This document shows, in pieces, positions 45,122 through 56,900 of a DNA stretch of 64,000 nucleotides. The DNA comes from Archivesica marissinica. Lineage: Eukaryota; Mollusca; Bivalvia; Venerida; Vesicomyidae. The first letter of the stretch is position 1; every line of letters starts with the position of its first letter. The notes under the pieces were generated by a model. That model did not search any database. It saw only the letters and a program-made list of their open reading frames with translations, and was not told the origin of the DNA. The position numbers were made by a program, and so were the translations under genes. Location: assembly GCA_014843695.1 (NCBI GenBank), contig CM026404.1:88015236-88079235 (forward strand), written 5' to 3'.

Positions 45122-45370
45122 GCTGTCCGATTAGCGCAGTGATTAGCGCGCTCGCTTCTCATCGACGCAACCCGGGTTCGAACCTCGGTCCGGGAAGTAT
45201 GTGAGATGGTACGGTGGTCACCAGATCGGACAGGTTGGTTTCCTCCGGGTACTCCGGTTTCCTCTCACATGAAGGACCACATTTACGCTTTCATCCGCGC
45301 AAAAGAGAGTGATTAATATAAGTTGTTAGAACTTGCATCGCAATCGTTGTAAAATAAATAAAGTTTAAAC
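45122..45370 (+). mobile_element. SINE C, full length
   Basis: Head CTGTCCGATTAGCGCAGTGA, B-box GGGTTCGAACCTCGG, body GGTACTCCGGTTTCCTCTCA and TTTCATCCGCGCAAAAGAGA, then tail TTAATATAAGTTGTTAGAAC, AAAATAAATAAAGTTTAAAC. The anticodon arm is mutated relative to the copy at 18683. Confidence 0.9.
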
Positions 45371-45734
45371 TGTAAAATAATAGGTATAGTAGCCCGTATC
45401 GCGTGCATCATGTGAATATAGGTTCATATAGTTAGCCAGTGTTTAAAGCTAAATTAATTTGCTCAGTTGTTAGTCATATTTAACGCTAATTTTATTAGCA
45501 CATATTAAAAGCTCAGTTGTTAGCCAGTGCTTAACGCTAACAGTAATAGCAAGGTGTGGGAAGTATCAGCACTATTATATGTTGAACAGCGAGATTTAGT
45601 GAATGTAGATATCTAGAACGAACGCGATGAATTGAGATGGACTCTCGTTAATATAAATTGGTCTAGACCATACTAGCATTAAGTTATCAGGCATTTAACT
45701 CCCTTTTATTGTAACATCGATTGTATTGGTGTTC
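45371..45734. other. unannotated stretch with small internal repeats
   Basis: GCTCAGTTGTTAG occurs twice and GTTAGCCAGTG..TAA twice between 45431 and 45545, an incipient or eroded tandem duplication. Nothing else recognised. Confidence 0.45.
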
Positions 45735-47650
45735 ATTACATTAACTGACAAGTACGTTCAACCGTATCACATTACATAGCACGGTACATTTATCTGACAA
45801 GTACATTTAACCGTATCACACTAAATAAACTGTATTAACGCGGTACATTTAACTGACAAGTACATTAAACCGTATCACATTACATAGCACGGTACATTTA
45901 ACTGACAAGTACATTAAACCGTATCACCATACATAGCACGGTACATTTATGTGACAAGTACATTTAACCGTATCACACTAAACAAACTGTATTAACGCGG
46001 TACATTTAACTGACAAGTACATTAAACCGTATCACATTACAATAACTATATTAGCATGGTACATTTAACTGATAAGTACATTTAACCGTATCACATTATA
46101 CAAACTATACAAACACGGTACATTAACTGACAAGTTTGTTTAACCGTATCACATTATGCCAACACGGTACATTAACAGACAAGTATGTTTAACCGTATCA
46201 CATTATGCAAACTATACAAACATGGTACATTAACTGACAAGTATGTTTAACCGTATCACATTATGCAAACTATACAAACACGGTACATTAACTGACAAGT
46301 ATGTTTAACCGTATCACATTATGCAAACTATACAAACGCGGTACATTAACTGACACGTATGTTTAACCACATCACATTATGCAAAATATACAAACACGGT
46401 ACATTAACTGACAAGTATGTTTAACCGTATCACATTATGCAAACTATACAAACACGGTACATTAACTGACAAGTATGTTTAACCGTATCACATTATGCAA
46501 ACTATACAAACACGGTACATTAACTGACAATTATGTTTAACCGTATCACATTATACAAACTATACAAACACGGTACATTAACTGACACGTATGTTTAACC
46601 ACATCACATTATGCAAAATATACAAACACGGTACATTAACTGACAAGTATGTTTAACCATATCACATTATACAAACACTGTACATTAACTGACAAGTATG
46701 TTTAACCGTATCACAGTATACAAACTATACAAACACGGTACATTAACTGACAAGTATGTTTAACCGTATCACATTATGCAAACTATACAAACACGGTACA
46801 TTAATTGACAAGTATGTTTAACCGTATCACATTATGCAAACACGGTACATTAACTGACACGTATGTTTAACCGTATCACAGTATACAAACTATACAAACA
46901 CGGTACATTAACTGACAAGTATGTTTAACCGTATCACATTATGCAAACTATACAAACACGGTACATTAACTGACAAGTATGTTTAACCGTATCACATTAT
47001 GCAAACTATACAAACACGGTACATTAACTGACAAGTATGTTTAACCACATCACATTATGCAAACTATACAAACACGGTACATTAACTGACAAGTATGTTT
47101 AACCGTATCACATTATGCAAACTATACAAACACGGTACATTAACTGACACGTATGTTTAACCACATCACAGTATGCAAAATATACAAACACGGTACATTA
47201 ACTGACAATTATGTTTAACCGTATCACATTATACAAACACGGTACATTAACTGACAAGTATGTTTAACTGTATCACAGTATACAAACTATACAAACACGG
47301 TACATTAACTGACAAGTATGTTTAACCGTATCACATTATGCAAACTATACAAACACGGTACATTAACTGACAAGTATGTTTGACCGTATCACATTATGCA
47401 AACTATACAAACACGATACATTAACTGACAAGTATGTTTAACCGTATCACATTATGCAAACTATACAAACACGGTACATTAACTGACACGTATGTTTAAC
47501 CACATCACATTATGCAAAATATACAAACACGGTACATTAACTGACAAGTATGTTTAACCGTATCACATTATACAAACACGGTACATTAACTGACAAGTAC
47601 ATTAAACTATATCTCACTAGACAAACTATATAAACACGGTACATTAACAG
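45735..47650. repeat. 58-bp satellite (about 33 copies)
   Basis: Unit ACATTAACTGACAAGTATGT, TTAACCGTATCACATTATGC and AAACTATACAAACACGGT. Proximal units (45735-46130) have ACAAGTACATTTAACC and are more diverse. Later units are homogeneous, with periodic short copies lacking AAACTATAC. Confidence 0.96.
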
Positions 47651-47904
47651 ACAACTGACAAGAACAATAAAACAATTACTGACAACTGACAAGAACAATA
47701 AAACAATTATTAGAACTGCACTATATACTAAAAAATCATTTATTTTAAGAAACGCAAGCAATGAACCAGCAGCTGGTTCCTTATAACTTGCTTTGTTCAT
47801 TAATATAGAAATATATATAACTTGGTAAATTGAAATTACATGTAGTGAATTGCCAGGTTACAGGTTATGTGTATATAGTGTTTGTTTATTATAGTGTCAC
47901 CCCT

Positions 47905-48135
47905 ATTTAAAGGGCCAAACATTTCTGACTTATGAGACACCTCTTTTTACGAAATCAGTACTTCCCGAATCATATGCTTGTATGCCAGACGCCAGGCTGG
48001 TAGGCAATCGGTAACCATTATTTAACTAGCTGGCGGCTCAACAATCGGCCATATCAGAACGAACCCTTGACGAGATTCGAACCTTCGACCTCCCGCTCCG
48101 TAGGCGGACGCCTTAACCACTGGGCCACGGAGATA
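47905..48135 (-). mobile_element. SINE G (Arg-like head)
   Basis: The minus strand reads CTCCGTGGCCCAGTGGTTAA (A-box), an anticodon arm with loop CTACGGA (ACG, Arg-like), then a B-box GGTTCGAATC. The body ends towards GTCTCATAAGTCAGAAATGT. The acceptor stem does not pair, so it is not a functional tRNA. Single copy in the window. Confidence 0.7.
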
Positions 48136-48164
48136 TATATTTGGCCATATTCATCTATGTTACA

Positions 48165-48604
48165 TTTTAAGGTTGTATTTACGTAAATAGGCAATAATCG
48201 AATGTAGTCCCAATAACTAATATAGTTCTTTTTTTTTCTTTTTCGTCAACATGCCTTTTCATGACAGGCAGTGTATAGTGTTTGTGTTTTTTGAGAAATT
48301 ATGTGACTTGAGAGGACTTCAGACTAGTTGATGTGTAGAAACGGTGTGGTATAAGAATTCAGGTCGTTGCACTGAAGGTTGGTTTTATTTGGCGGAGGAA
48401 TACAGTGTGTAAACATAGTGACGTTATTCACATGTGAGCACCGGATATGGAAAACATTATAATTGAAAGTGTTTTTCTCTTTTACAGTTTCATTTGAATA
48501 CCTCTTCACAGTGGATGTGATATCAGAAGAAATGAAAGACTAGAAATATAAATGTATGTTTTTACTTTTTACTAGGCAATTTATTTGTTGTTTTACAATC
48601 TATA
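48165..48604. repeat. dispersed repeat U, copy 2
   Basis: Partner of 15163-15640 (see that entry), with the same order of landmark blocks and several small indels, e.g. a shorter segment after GAAGGTTGGT. Confidence 0.75.
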
Positions 48605-48698
48605 AGCCGTCCAAATCCAACAAGTTGCCGATTTGCTGTATAAGTTTAACCGTTTCAGACTATACTGACCGCTTGACGTATCAATGTATAATATTATA

Positions 48699-48928
48699 GT
48701 GGAAGTCGTGATAGCGCAGTGATAGCTCGTTCGCTTCACTTGCAAAAGGCACCGAGTTCAAGCCCAGCTGTAGCCGTTAAGATTGTGCCGAAGACATTTA
48801 TATTCCACATTGCCTCTTCGCTCTCCCTCGTCGCGATGTATTCTATTAGCATGAGGTTTGGAGAGTGACTAATATCAGTTGTAAGAACTTGTTTCGCAAT
48901 CGAACTAAAATAATTTTGTATAAACTAA
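48699..48928 (+). mobile_element. SINE B, full length but diverged
   Basis: GTGGAAGTCGTGATAGCGCA head, B-box GAGTTCAAGCCC, body CATTGCCTCTTCGCTCTCCC and tail GTATAAACTAAGG. More substitutions than other copies, so probably older. Confidence 0.88.
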
Positions 48929-48948
48929 GGCATGCAGTAAGGATTCAA

Positions 48949-49163
48949 CAGCTCGATTGCGAAACAAGTTCTTACAACTTATATTAATCACTCTCGAGAC
49001 CTCATTCTTTATGGAATCCATCGCCACGTGGGTGAGAGAAGAGGCAACGTGGAATTTAAATGCCTTGCCTAAGGGCACAATCGTAACGGCTCCAGCGGGG
49101 CTCGAACTCCGTACCTTTCGCACCTGAAGCGAACGGCCATCCACTGCGCTATCACGACTTCCA
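48949..49163 (-). mobile_element. SINE B, inverted partner
   Basis: Near-consensus minus-strand SINE B from the GCTCGATTGCGAAACAAGTT tail side to GCGCTATCACGACTTCCA. It lies about 20 bp from the + copy at 48699, tail to tail. A transcript through both could fold into a hairpin of about 210 bp. Confidence 0.92.
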
Positions 49164-49334
49164 GTTTATAGTTTGTATACAGGTAAACACTAAATAGATT
49201 CCATGACATTCTCGGACTGCGTGCATCTATGAAAATTAAAGAAACATATCCCGTGTGGTTTGATTAGACACACGCAATGATATGGACGCATACAGTATTG
49301 AGTACAGCTCTGAATAATAAATCACAATAACCGT

Positions 49335-50152
49335 CGGTTCATGGGAATACCCCTGATTGGTTTATAACATTGTCTATCAGAGTGTTTCCATATTGTGTAG
49401 TTTACAAGTTGTACGGTTTATGAGAATACCCCTGATTGGTTAACATTGTCTATCAGAGTGTTTCTGTAGTGTGTAGTTTACAAGTTGTACGGTTTATGAG
49501 AATATATCTGATTGGTTTATAACATTGTCTATCAGCGTGTTTCCGTATTGTGTAGTTTACAAGTTGTAAGGTTTATGAGAATATATCTGATTGGTTAACA
49601 TTGTCTATCAGAGTGTTTCTGTAGTGTGTAGTTTACAAGTTGTACGGTTTATGAGAATATATCTGATTAGTTTATAACAGTTTCTATCAGAGTGTTTCCG
49701 TATTGTGTAGTTTACAAGTTGTAAGGTTTATGAGAATATATCTGATTGGTTAACATTGTCTATCAGCGTGTTTCCGTATTGTGTAGTTTACAAGTTGTAA
49801 GGTTTATGAGAATATATCTGATTGGTTTATAACATTGTCTATCAGCGTGTTTCCGTATTGTGTAGTTTACAAGTTGTACGGTTTATGAGAATATATCTGA
49901 CTGGTTTATAACATTGTCTACCAAGGTGTTTCAGTATTGTGTAGTTTACAAGTTGTACGGTTCATGGGAATACCCCTGATTGGTTAACATTGTCTATCAG
50001 AGTGTTTCCGTATTGTGTAGTTTACAATTTATAAGGTTCATGAGAATATATCTGATTGGTTTATAACAGTTTCTATCAGAGTGTTTCCGTATTGTGTAGT
50101 ATACAAGTTGTAAGGTTTATGAGAATATATCTGATTGGTTAACATTGTCTAT
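49335..50152. repeat. 75-79 bp minisatellite (about 11 copies)
   Basis: Unit GTTTATGAGAATATATCTGA, TTGGTTTATAACATTGTCTA, TCAGAGTGTTTCCGTATTGT and GTAGTTTACAAGTTGTAAG. Long units (TTGGTTTATAACATT) and short units (TTGGTTAACATT) partly alternate. Confidence 0.94.
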
Positions 50153-50437
50153 CACTGACACCTGCATTTATAATATGGTGTTTATTTTCACCAAATAGTA
50201 TGCAAATATTCTAAAATATTCCAAAATGCAGCTCATATATTGTATTTCAATATTTAGTAGTCATGTTCACTATTGCTGACAATATCTACTCAGCCAATCA
50301 GTTCATGTATCAATAACTCTTAAGGGCTTCCCTGCACTTGTTCAACCAATCACAGACCACTATATCAATAACACCGTCAGACCTACAGGGTAATAATGAA
50401 ATATATTGTACTTTCCAGCTGTACATCAAATAATGTC

Positions 50438-50681
50438 ATTTAGTTTATACAAATTTATTTTAGCTCGATTGCGAAACAAGTTTTTTTTTTTTTTTTTTAC
50501 AACTTATATTAATCACCCTCGAAACCTCATTCCTGCTGGAATCCATCGCCAAGAGGGAGAGAGAAGATTCAATGTTGAATTTAAATGCCTTGCATACGCG
50601 CAAATCGTGACGGCTACAGCTGGGCGCGAACTCCGGACGTTTCCACCTGAAGCGAACGCGTTACAACTGCGCTATAACGTA
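50438..50681 (-). mobile_element. SINE B with poly-T insertion
   Basis: Full-length minus-strand copy from TTTAGTTTATACAAATTTAT to GCGCTATAACG. A run of about 18 T at 50481-50498 replaces the CTTA of AAGTTCTTACAACTT. Several head substitutions. Confidence 0.88.
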
Positions 50682-50743
50682 ATGATATTGTGCATGCTAA
50701 AACATATCACAGACAGTATAGTGTAATGAATTCGCATAAATGA

Positions 50744-51032
50744 AATCTGTAGTCCAGTGGTAACACACTGGACTGATAATCCAGGGATCGCACGTTCGAT
50801 CCCCCGTCTGACCCTAATAAAATTAACAGTCTTTCAGATGGGACGTTAAACCGAGGTCTCGTGTCGGTGCTGTACACAGTGCACGTAAAAGAACCAGAGG
50901 AGACTCTGGGATGGGCCTCTCTCTGTGTATCATTGCACTATCCTCCAACATCTAAAATGACTAATCTCTCCAGGAGACGTCGCTCATATGGGCAACCGGT
51001 AGCGACGATAAATAAACGTAAAACACACACAC
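50744..51032 (+). mobile_element. SINE A, near full length
   Basis: Starts at AAATCTGTAGTCCAGTGGTA (first head bases lost), B-box CGTTCGATCCC, complete body and CGATAAATAAACGTAAAACA tail. Confidence 0.9.
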
Positions 51033-51223
51033 AAATATTATTTCAAGTACAGTTGTAGTATCATTGCTTGCTCTGAAGTGCGTATTTCTGTAGTGTCGTT
51101 AGGTGGTTCAGGAAAGGCATGACACGTGTGAATTCGCGTTACTCTCATTGGTATAATTTAATGTCATCATTTAAAATTGCAAATAATATTACCCTATCAC
51201 TTCATGTATCTTTTTTATATTAT

Positions 51224-51440
51224 TGTTCTGGGGTTCAACGTTGCATCAACACCTTAGGCCATATAGTAACTCGATCTCCGGCTAGTTTTGGTGGACCCTG
51301 GATGCCCCCTGAATAGTATTTCAAATACGGGACAGAACCACCGACCTACTGCAAGCCAGCTGGATAGCTTTATCACATGACAAAATTCGACATCCTCCTT
51401 AGGATTCGAACCTACATGGGTGAGGAGCAAGTCGTGATTG
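51224..51440 (-). mobile_element. SINE F whose head runs into a minisatellite
   Basis: GGGGTTCAACGTTGCATCAA (tail side), CAGAACCACCGACCTACTGC and AGGATTCGAACCTACATGGG, then GTGAGGAGCAAGTCGTGATT. The last part is the tRNA-like segment that continues as the 26-bp array. Confidence 0.8.
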
Positions 51441-51711
51441 CTACAGGTGGAGGGGCAAGTGATTGCTACAGGTGTGAGGGGCAAGTGATTGCTACAGGTG
51501 TGAGGGACAAGTGATTGCTACAGGTGTGAGGGGCAAGTGATTGCTACAGGTGTGAGGGGCAAGTGATTGCTACAGCTGTGAGGGGCAAGTGATTGCTACA
51601 GGTGTGAGGGGCACGTGCTTGCTACAGCTGTGAGGGGCAAGTGATTGCTACAGGTGTGAGGGGCAAGTGATTGCTACAGGTGTGAGGGGCAAGTGATTGC
51701 TACAGGTGTGT
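51430..51711 (-). repeat. 26-bp minisatellite seeded by SINE F (about 11 copies, truncated by gap)
   Basis: Unit GTGATTGCTACAGGTGTGAG then GGGCAA. In the unamplified SINE F at 39737 the same position reads ACACCAGTCAGGGGCAAGTG then ATTTGAAG. So the unit corresponds to SINE F sequence just 5' of the B-box on the minus strand. The array runs into the N gap. Confidence 0.9.
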
Positions 51712-52711
51712 NNNNNNNNNNNNNNNNNNNNNNNNNNNNNNNNNNNNNNNNNNNNNNNNNNNNNNNNNNNNNNNNNNNNNNNNNNNNNNNNNNNNNNNNN
51801 NNNNNNNNNNNNNNNNNNNNNNNNNNNNNNNNNNNNNNNNNNNNNNNNNNNNNNNNNNNNNNNNNNNNNNNNNNNNNNNNNNNNNNNNNNNNNNNNNNNN
51901 NNNNNNNNNNNNNNNNNNNNNNNNNNNNNNNNNNNNNNNNNNNNNNNNNNNNNNNNNNNNNNNNNNNNNNNNNNNNNNNNNNNNNNNNNNNNNNNNNNNN
52001 NNNNNNNNNNNNNNNNNNNNNNNNNNNNNNNNNNNNNNNNNNNNNNNNNNNNNNNNNNNNNNNNNNNNNNNNNNNNNNNNNNNNNNNNNNNNNNNNNNNN
52101 NNNNNNNNNNNNNNNNNNNNNNNNNNNNNNNNNNNNNNNNNNNNNNNNNNNNNNNNNNNNNNNNNNNNNNNNNNNNNNNNNNNNNNNNNNNNNNNNNNNN
52201 NNNNNNNNNNNNNNNNNNNNNNNNNNNNNNNNNNNNNNNNNNNNNNNNNNNNNNNNNNNNNNNNNNNNNNNNNNNNNNNNNNNNNNNNNNNNNNNNNNNN
52301 NNNNNNNNNNNNNNNNNNNNNNNNNNNNNNNNNNNNNNNNNNNNNNNNNNNNNNNNNNNNNNNNNNNNNNNNNNNNNNNNNNNNNNNNNNNNNNNNNNNN
52401 NNNNNNNNNNNNNNNNNNNNNNNNNNNNNNNNNNNNNNNNNNNNNNNNNNNNNNNNNNNNNNNNNNNNNNNNNNNNNNNNNNNNNNNNNNNNNNNNNNNN
52501 NNNNNNNNNNNNNNNNNNNNNNNNNNNNNNNNNNNNNNNNNNNNNNNNNNNNNNNNNNNNNNNNNNNNNNNNNNNNNNNNNNNNNNNNNNNNNNNNNNNN
52601 NNNNNNNNNNNNNNNNNNNNNNNNNNNNNNNNNNNNNNNNNNNNNNNNNNNNNNNNNNNNNNNNNNNNNNNNNNNNNNNNNNNNNNNNNNNNNNNNNNNN
52701 NNNNNNNNNNN
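51712..52711. other. assembly gap of 1000 N
   Basis: Exactly 1000 N, so probably a placeholder of unknown true length. It is flanked by two different tandem arrays. ORFs reported across it are meaningless. Confidence 0.99.
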
Positions 52712-52957
52712 TGTGTGGTGAATGTGTGGTGAATGTATGGTGAATGGGTGGTGAATGGGTGGTGAATTGGTGGTGAATGGGTGGTGAATGGGTGATGAAT
52801 GGGTTGGGTGGTGAATGGGTGGTGAATGTGTGGTGAATTGGTGGTGAATGGGTGGTGAATGGGTGGTGAATGGGTGGTGTGGTGAATGGGTGGTGAATGT
52901 GTGGTGAATGGGTGGTGAATGGGTGGTGAATGGGTGGTGAATTGGTGGTGAATGGGG
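52712..52957. repeat. 11-bp minisatellite
   Basis: Unit GGTGAATGGGT with variants (GGTGAATGTGT, GGTGAATTGGT). It begins at the gap edge, so its length is unknown. Confidence 0.95.
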
Positions 52958-53019
52958 GTCGGGAAAATCACTGAAATGAATGTTGATCTAGCTTCTTGTC
53001 CAACAAATTAATAGGTTCT

Positions 53020-53980
53020 TAGTGGTGATTTATAGGACATGAGTGGTCATTTATAGGGTCTGAGTGGTGATTGATAGGACATGAGTGGTGATTGATAGGA
53101 CATGAGTGGTGATTTATAGGACATGAGTGGTGATTTATAGGGTCTGAGTGGTGATTTATAGGACATGAGTGGTGATTGATAGAGTCTGAGTGGTGATTTA
53201 TAGGATCTGGGTGGTGATTTATAGAGATTGTGTGGTGATTTATAGAGTCTGAATGGTGATTTATAGGGTTTGTGTGGTGATTTATAGGGTCTGAGTGGTG
53301 ATTTATAGGACATGAGTGGTGATTTATAGGACATGAGTGGTGATTTATAGGATCTGAGTGGTGATTTATAGGACATGAGTGGTGATTTATAGGACATGAG
53401 TGGTGATTTATAGGGTCTGAGTGGTGATTTACACGATCTGTGTGGTGATTTACACGATCTGTGTGGTGATTTATAGGGTCTGAGTGGTGATTTATAGGAC
53501 ATGAGTTGTGATTTATAGGGTCTGAGTGGTGATCTATAGGACATGAGTGGTGATTTATAGGGTTTGTGTGGTGATTTATAGGGTCTGAGTGGTGATTTAT
53601 AGGACATGAGTGGTGATTTATAGGACATGAGTGGTGATTTATAGGACATGAGTGGTGATTTATAGGACATGAGTGGTGATTTATAGGGTCTGAGTGGTGA
53701 TTTATAGGGTTTGTGTGGTGATTTATAGGGTGTGAGTGGTGATTTATAGGGTCTGAGTGGTGATATATAGGGTCTGATTGGTGATTTATAGGGTCTATGT
53801 GGTGATTTATAGGGTCTGAGTGGTGATTTATAGGGTGTGAGTGGTGATTTATAGGGTCTGAGTGGTGATATATAGGGTCTGAGTGGTGATTTATAGGGTC
53901 TGTGTGGTGATTTACACGATCGGTGTGGTGATTTACACGATCTGTGTGGTGATTTATAGGATATGTGTGGTGATTTCTAG
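53020..53980. repeat. 21-bp minisatellite (about 45 copies)
   Basis: Unit GGTGATTTATAGGGTCTGAG then T, with GGACATGAGT and GGGTTTGTGT variants. It shares GTGGTGA with the 11-bp unit. The minus-strand ORFs (Asn/His/Pro/Ile- or Ser/Pro/Tyr/Lys-rich) result from the 21-bp period. Confidence 0.96.
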
Positions 53981-56900
53981 GAGGAATACATGACACAAAC
54001 ACGTGTTGACGAGGAATACATGACACAAACACGTGTTGACGAGGAATATATACCACAAACACGTGTTGATGAGGAATACATGACACAAACACCTGTTGAT
54101 GAGGAATATATGACACAAACACGTGTTGACGAGGAATACATGACACAAACACGTGTTGACGAGGAATACATACCACAAACACGTGTTGAGGAGGAATACA
54201 TACCACAGACACGTGTTGATGAGGAATACATGACACAAACACGTGTTGATGAGGAATACATGACACAAACACGTGTTGAGGAGGATACATGACACAACAC
54301 GTGTTGAGCAGGAATACATGACCAAACACGTGTTGAGCAGGAATACATGACACAAACACTTGTTGATGAGGAATATATGACACAACACGTGTTGATGAGA
54401 ATGAGCAGGAATACATGACACAAACACGTGTTGATGAGGTATACATGACACAAACACGTGTTGAGGAGGAATACATGACACAAACACGTGTTGATGAGGA
54501 ATACATGACACAAACACATGTTGATGAGGAATACATGACACAAACACGTGTTGAGCAGGAATACATGACACAAACACGTGTTGATGAGGAATACATGACA
54601 CAAACACGTGTTGATGAGGAATACATGACACAAACACGTGTTGACGAGGAATACATGACACAAACACGTGTTGATGAGGAATACATGACACAAACACGTG
54701 TTGATGAGGAATACATGACACAAACACGTGTTGATGAGGAATACATGACACAAACACGCGTTCAGCAGGAATACATGACACAAACACGTGTTGATGAGGA
54801 ATACATGACACAAACACGTGTTGACGAGGAATACATGACACAAACACGTGTTGACGAGGAATACATGACACAAACACGTGTTGATGAGAATACATGACAC
54901 AAACACGCGTTGAGGAGGAATACATGACACAAACACGTGTTGAGAGGAATACATGACACAAACACGTGTTGATGAGGAATACATGACACAAACACGTGTT
55001 GATGAGGAATACATGACACAAACACGTGTTGAGGAGGAATACATGACACAAACACGTGTTGAGCAGGAATACATGACACAAACACGTGTTGAGCAGGAAT
55101 ACATGACACAAACACTTGTTGATGAGGAATATATGACACAAACACGTGTTGATGAAGAATGAGCAGGAATACATGACACAAACACGTGTTGATGAGGTAT
55201 ACATGACACAAACACGTGTTGAGGAGGAATACATGACACAAACACGTGTTGATGAGGAATACATGACACAAACACGTGTTGAGGAGGAATACATGACACA
55301 AACACGTGTTGAGCAGGAATACATGACACAACACGTGTTGATGAGGAATACATGACACAAACACGTGTTGATGAGGAATACATGACACAAACACGTGTTG
55401 AGGAGGAATACATGACACAAACACGTGTTGATGAGGAATACATGACACAAACACGTGTTGATGAGGAATACATGACACAAACACGTGTTGATGAGGAATA
55501 CATGACACAAACACGTGTTGATGAGGAATACATGACACAAACACGTGTTGATGAGGAATACATGACACAAACACGTGTTGATGAGGAATACATGACACAA
55601 ACACGTGTTGAGCAGGAATACATGACACAAACACGTGTTGATGAGGAACATGACACAAACACGTGTTGATGAGGAATACATGACACAAACACGTGTTGAT
55701 GAGGAATACATGACACAAACACGTGTTGATGAGGAATACATGACACAAACACATGTTGATGAGGAATACATGACACAAACACGTGTTGATGAGGAATACA
55801 TGACACAAACACGTGTTGATGAGGAATATATGACACAAACACGTGTTGATGAGGAATACATGACACAAACACGTGTTGATGAGGAATACATGACACAAAC
55901 ACGTGTTGATGAGGAATACATGACACAAACACGCGTTCAGCAGGAATACATGACACAAACACGTGTTGATGAGGAATACATGACACAAACACCTGTTGAT
56001 GAGGAATACATGACACAAACACGTGTTGAGGAGGAATACATGACACAAACACGTGTTGATGAGGAATACATGACACAAACACCTGTTGATGAGGAATACA
56101 TGACACAAACACGCGTTGATGAGGAATACATGACACAAACACGTGTTGAGGAGGAATACATGACACAAACACGTGTTGATGAGGAATACATGACACAAAC
56201 ACGTGTTGATGAGGAATACATGACACAAACACGTGTTGAGGAGGAATACATGACACAAACACGTGTTGAGGAGGAATTCATGACACAAACACGCGTTGAG
56301 GAGGAATACATGACACAAACACGTGTTGAGGAGGAATACATGACACAAACACGTGTAGAGCAGGAATACATGACACAAACACGTGTTGAGGAGGAATACA
56401 TGACACAAACACCTGTTGATGAGGAATACATGACACAAACACGTGTTGATGAGGAATATATGACACAAATACGTGTTGATGAGGAATACATGACACAAAC
56501 ACGTGTTGATGAGGAATACATGACGCATACACCTGTTGATGAGGAATACATGACACAAACACGCGTTGAGGAGGAATACATGACACAAACACGCGTTGAG
56601 GAGGAATACATGACACAAACACCTGTTGAGGAGGAATACATGACACAAACACGTGTTGATGAGGAATACATGACACAAACACGTGTTGAGGAGGAATACA
56701 TGACACAAACACGCGTTGAGGAGGAATACATGACACAAACACGTGTTGAGGAGGAATACATGACACAAACACGTGTTGAGGAGGAATACATGACACAAAC
56801 ACGTGTTGAGCAGGAATACATGACACAAACACGTGTAGGGCAGGAATACATGACACAAACACGTGTTGAGGAGGAATACATGACACGAACACGCGTTCAG

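Noticed and set aside
48050..48133. Functional tRNA-Arg(ACG) on the minus strand
   Set aside because: A- and B-boxes are good, but the acceptor stem does not pair and a SINE-like body follows.
51693..52971. ORFs of 342-423 codons spanning N
   Set aside because: Mostly unknown residues across the assembly gap.
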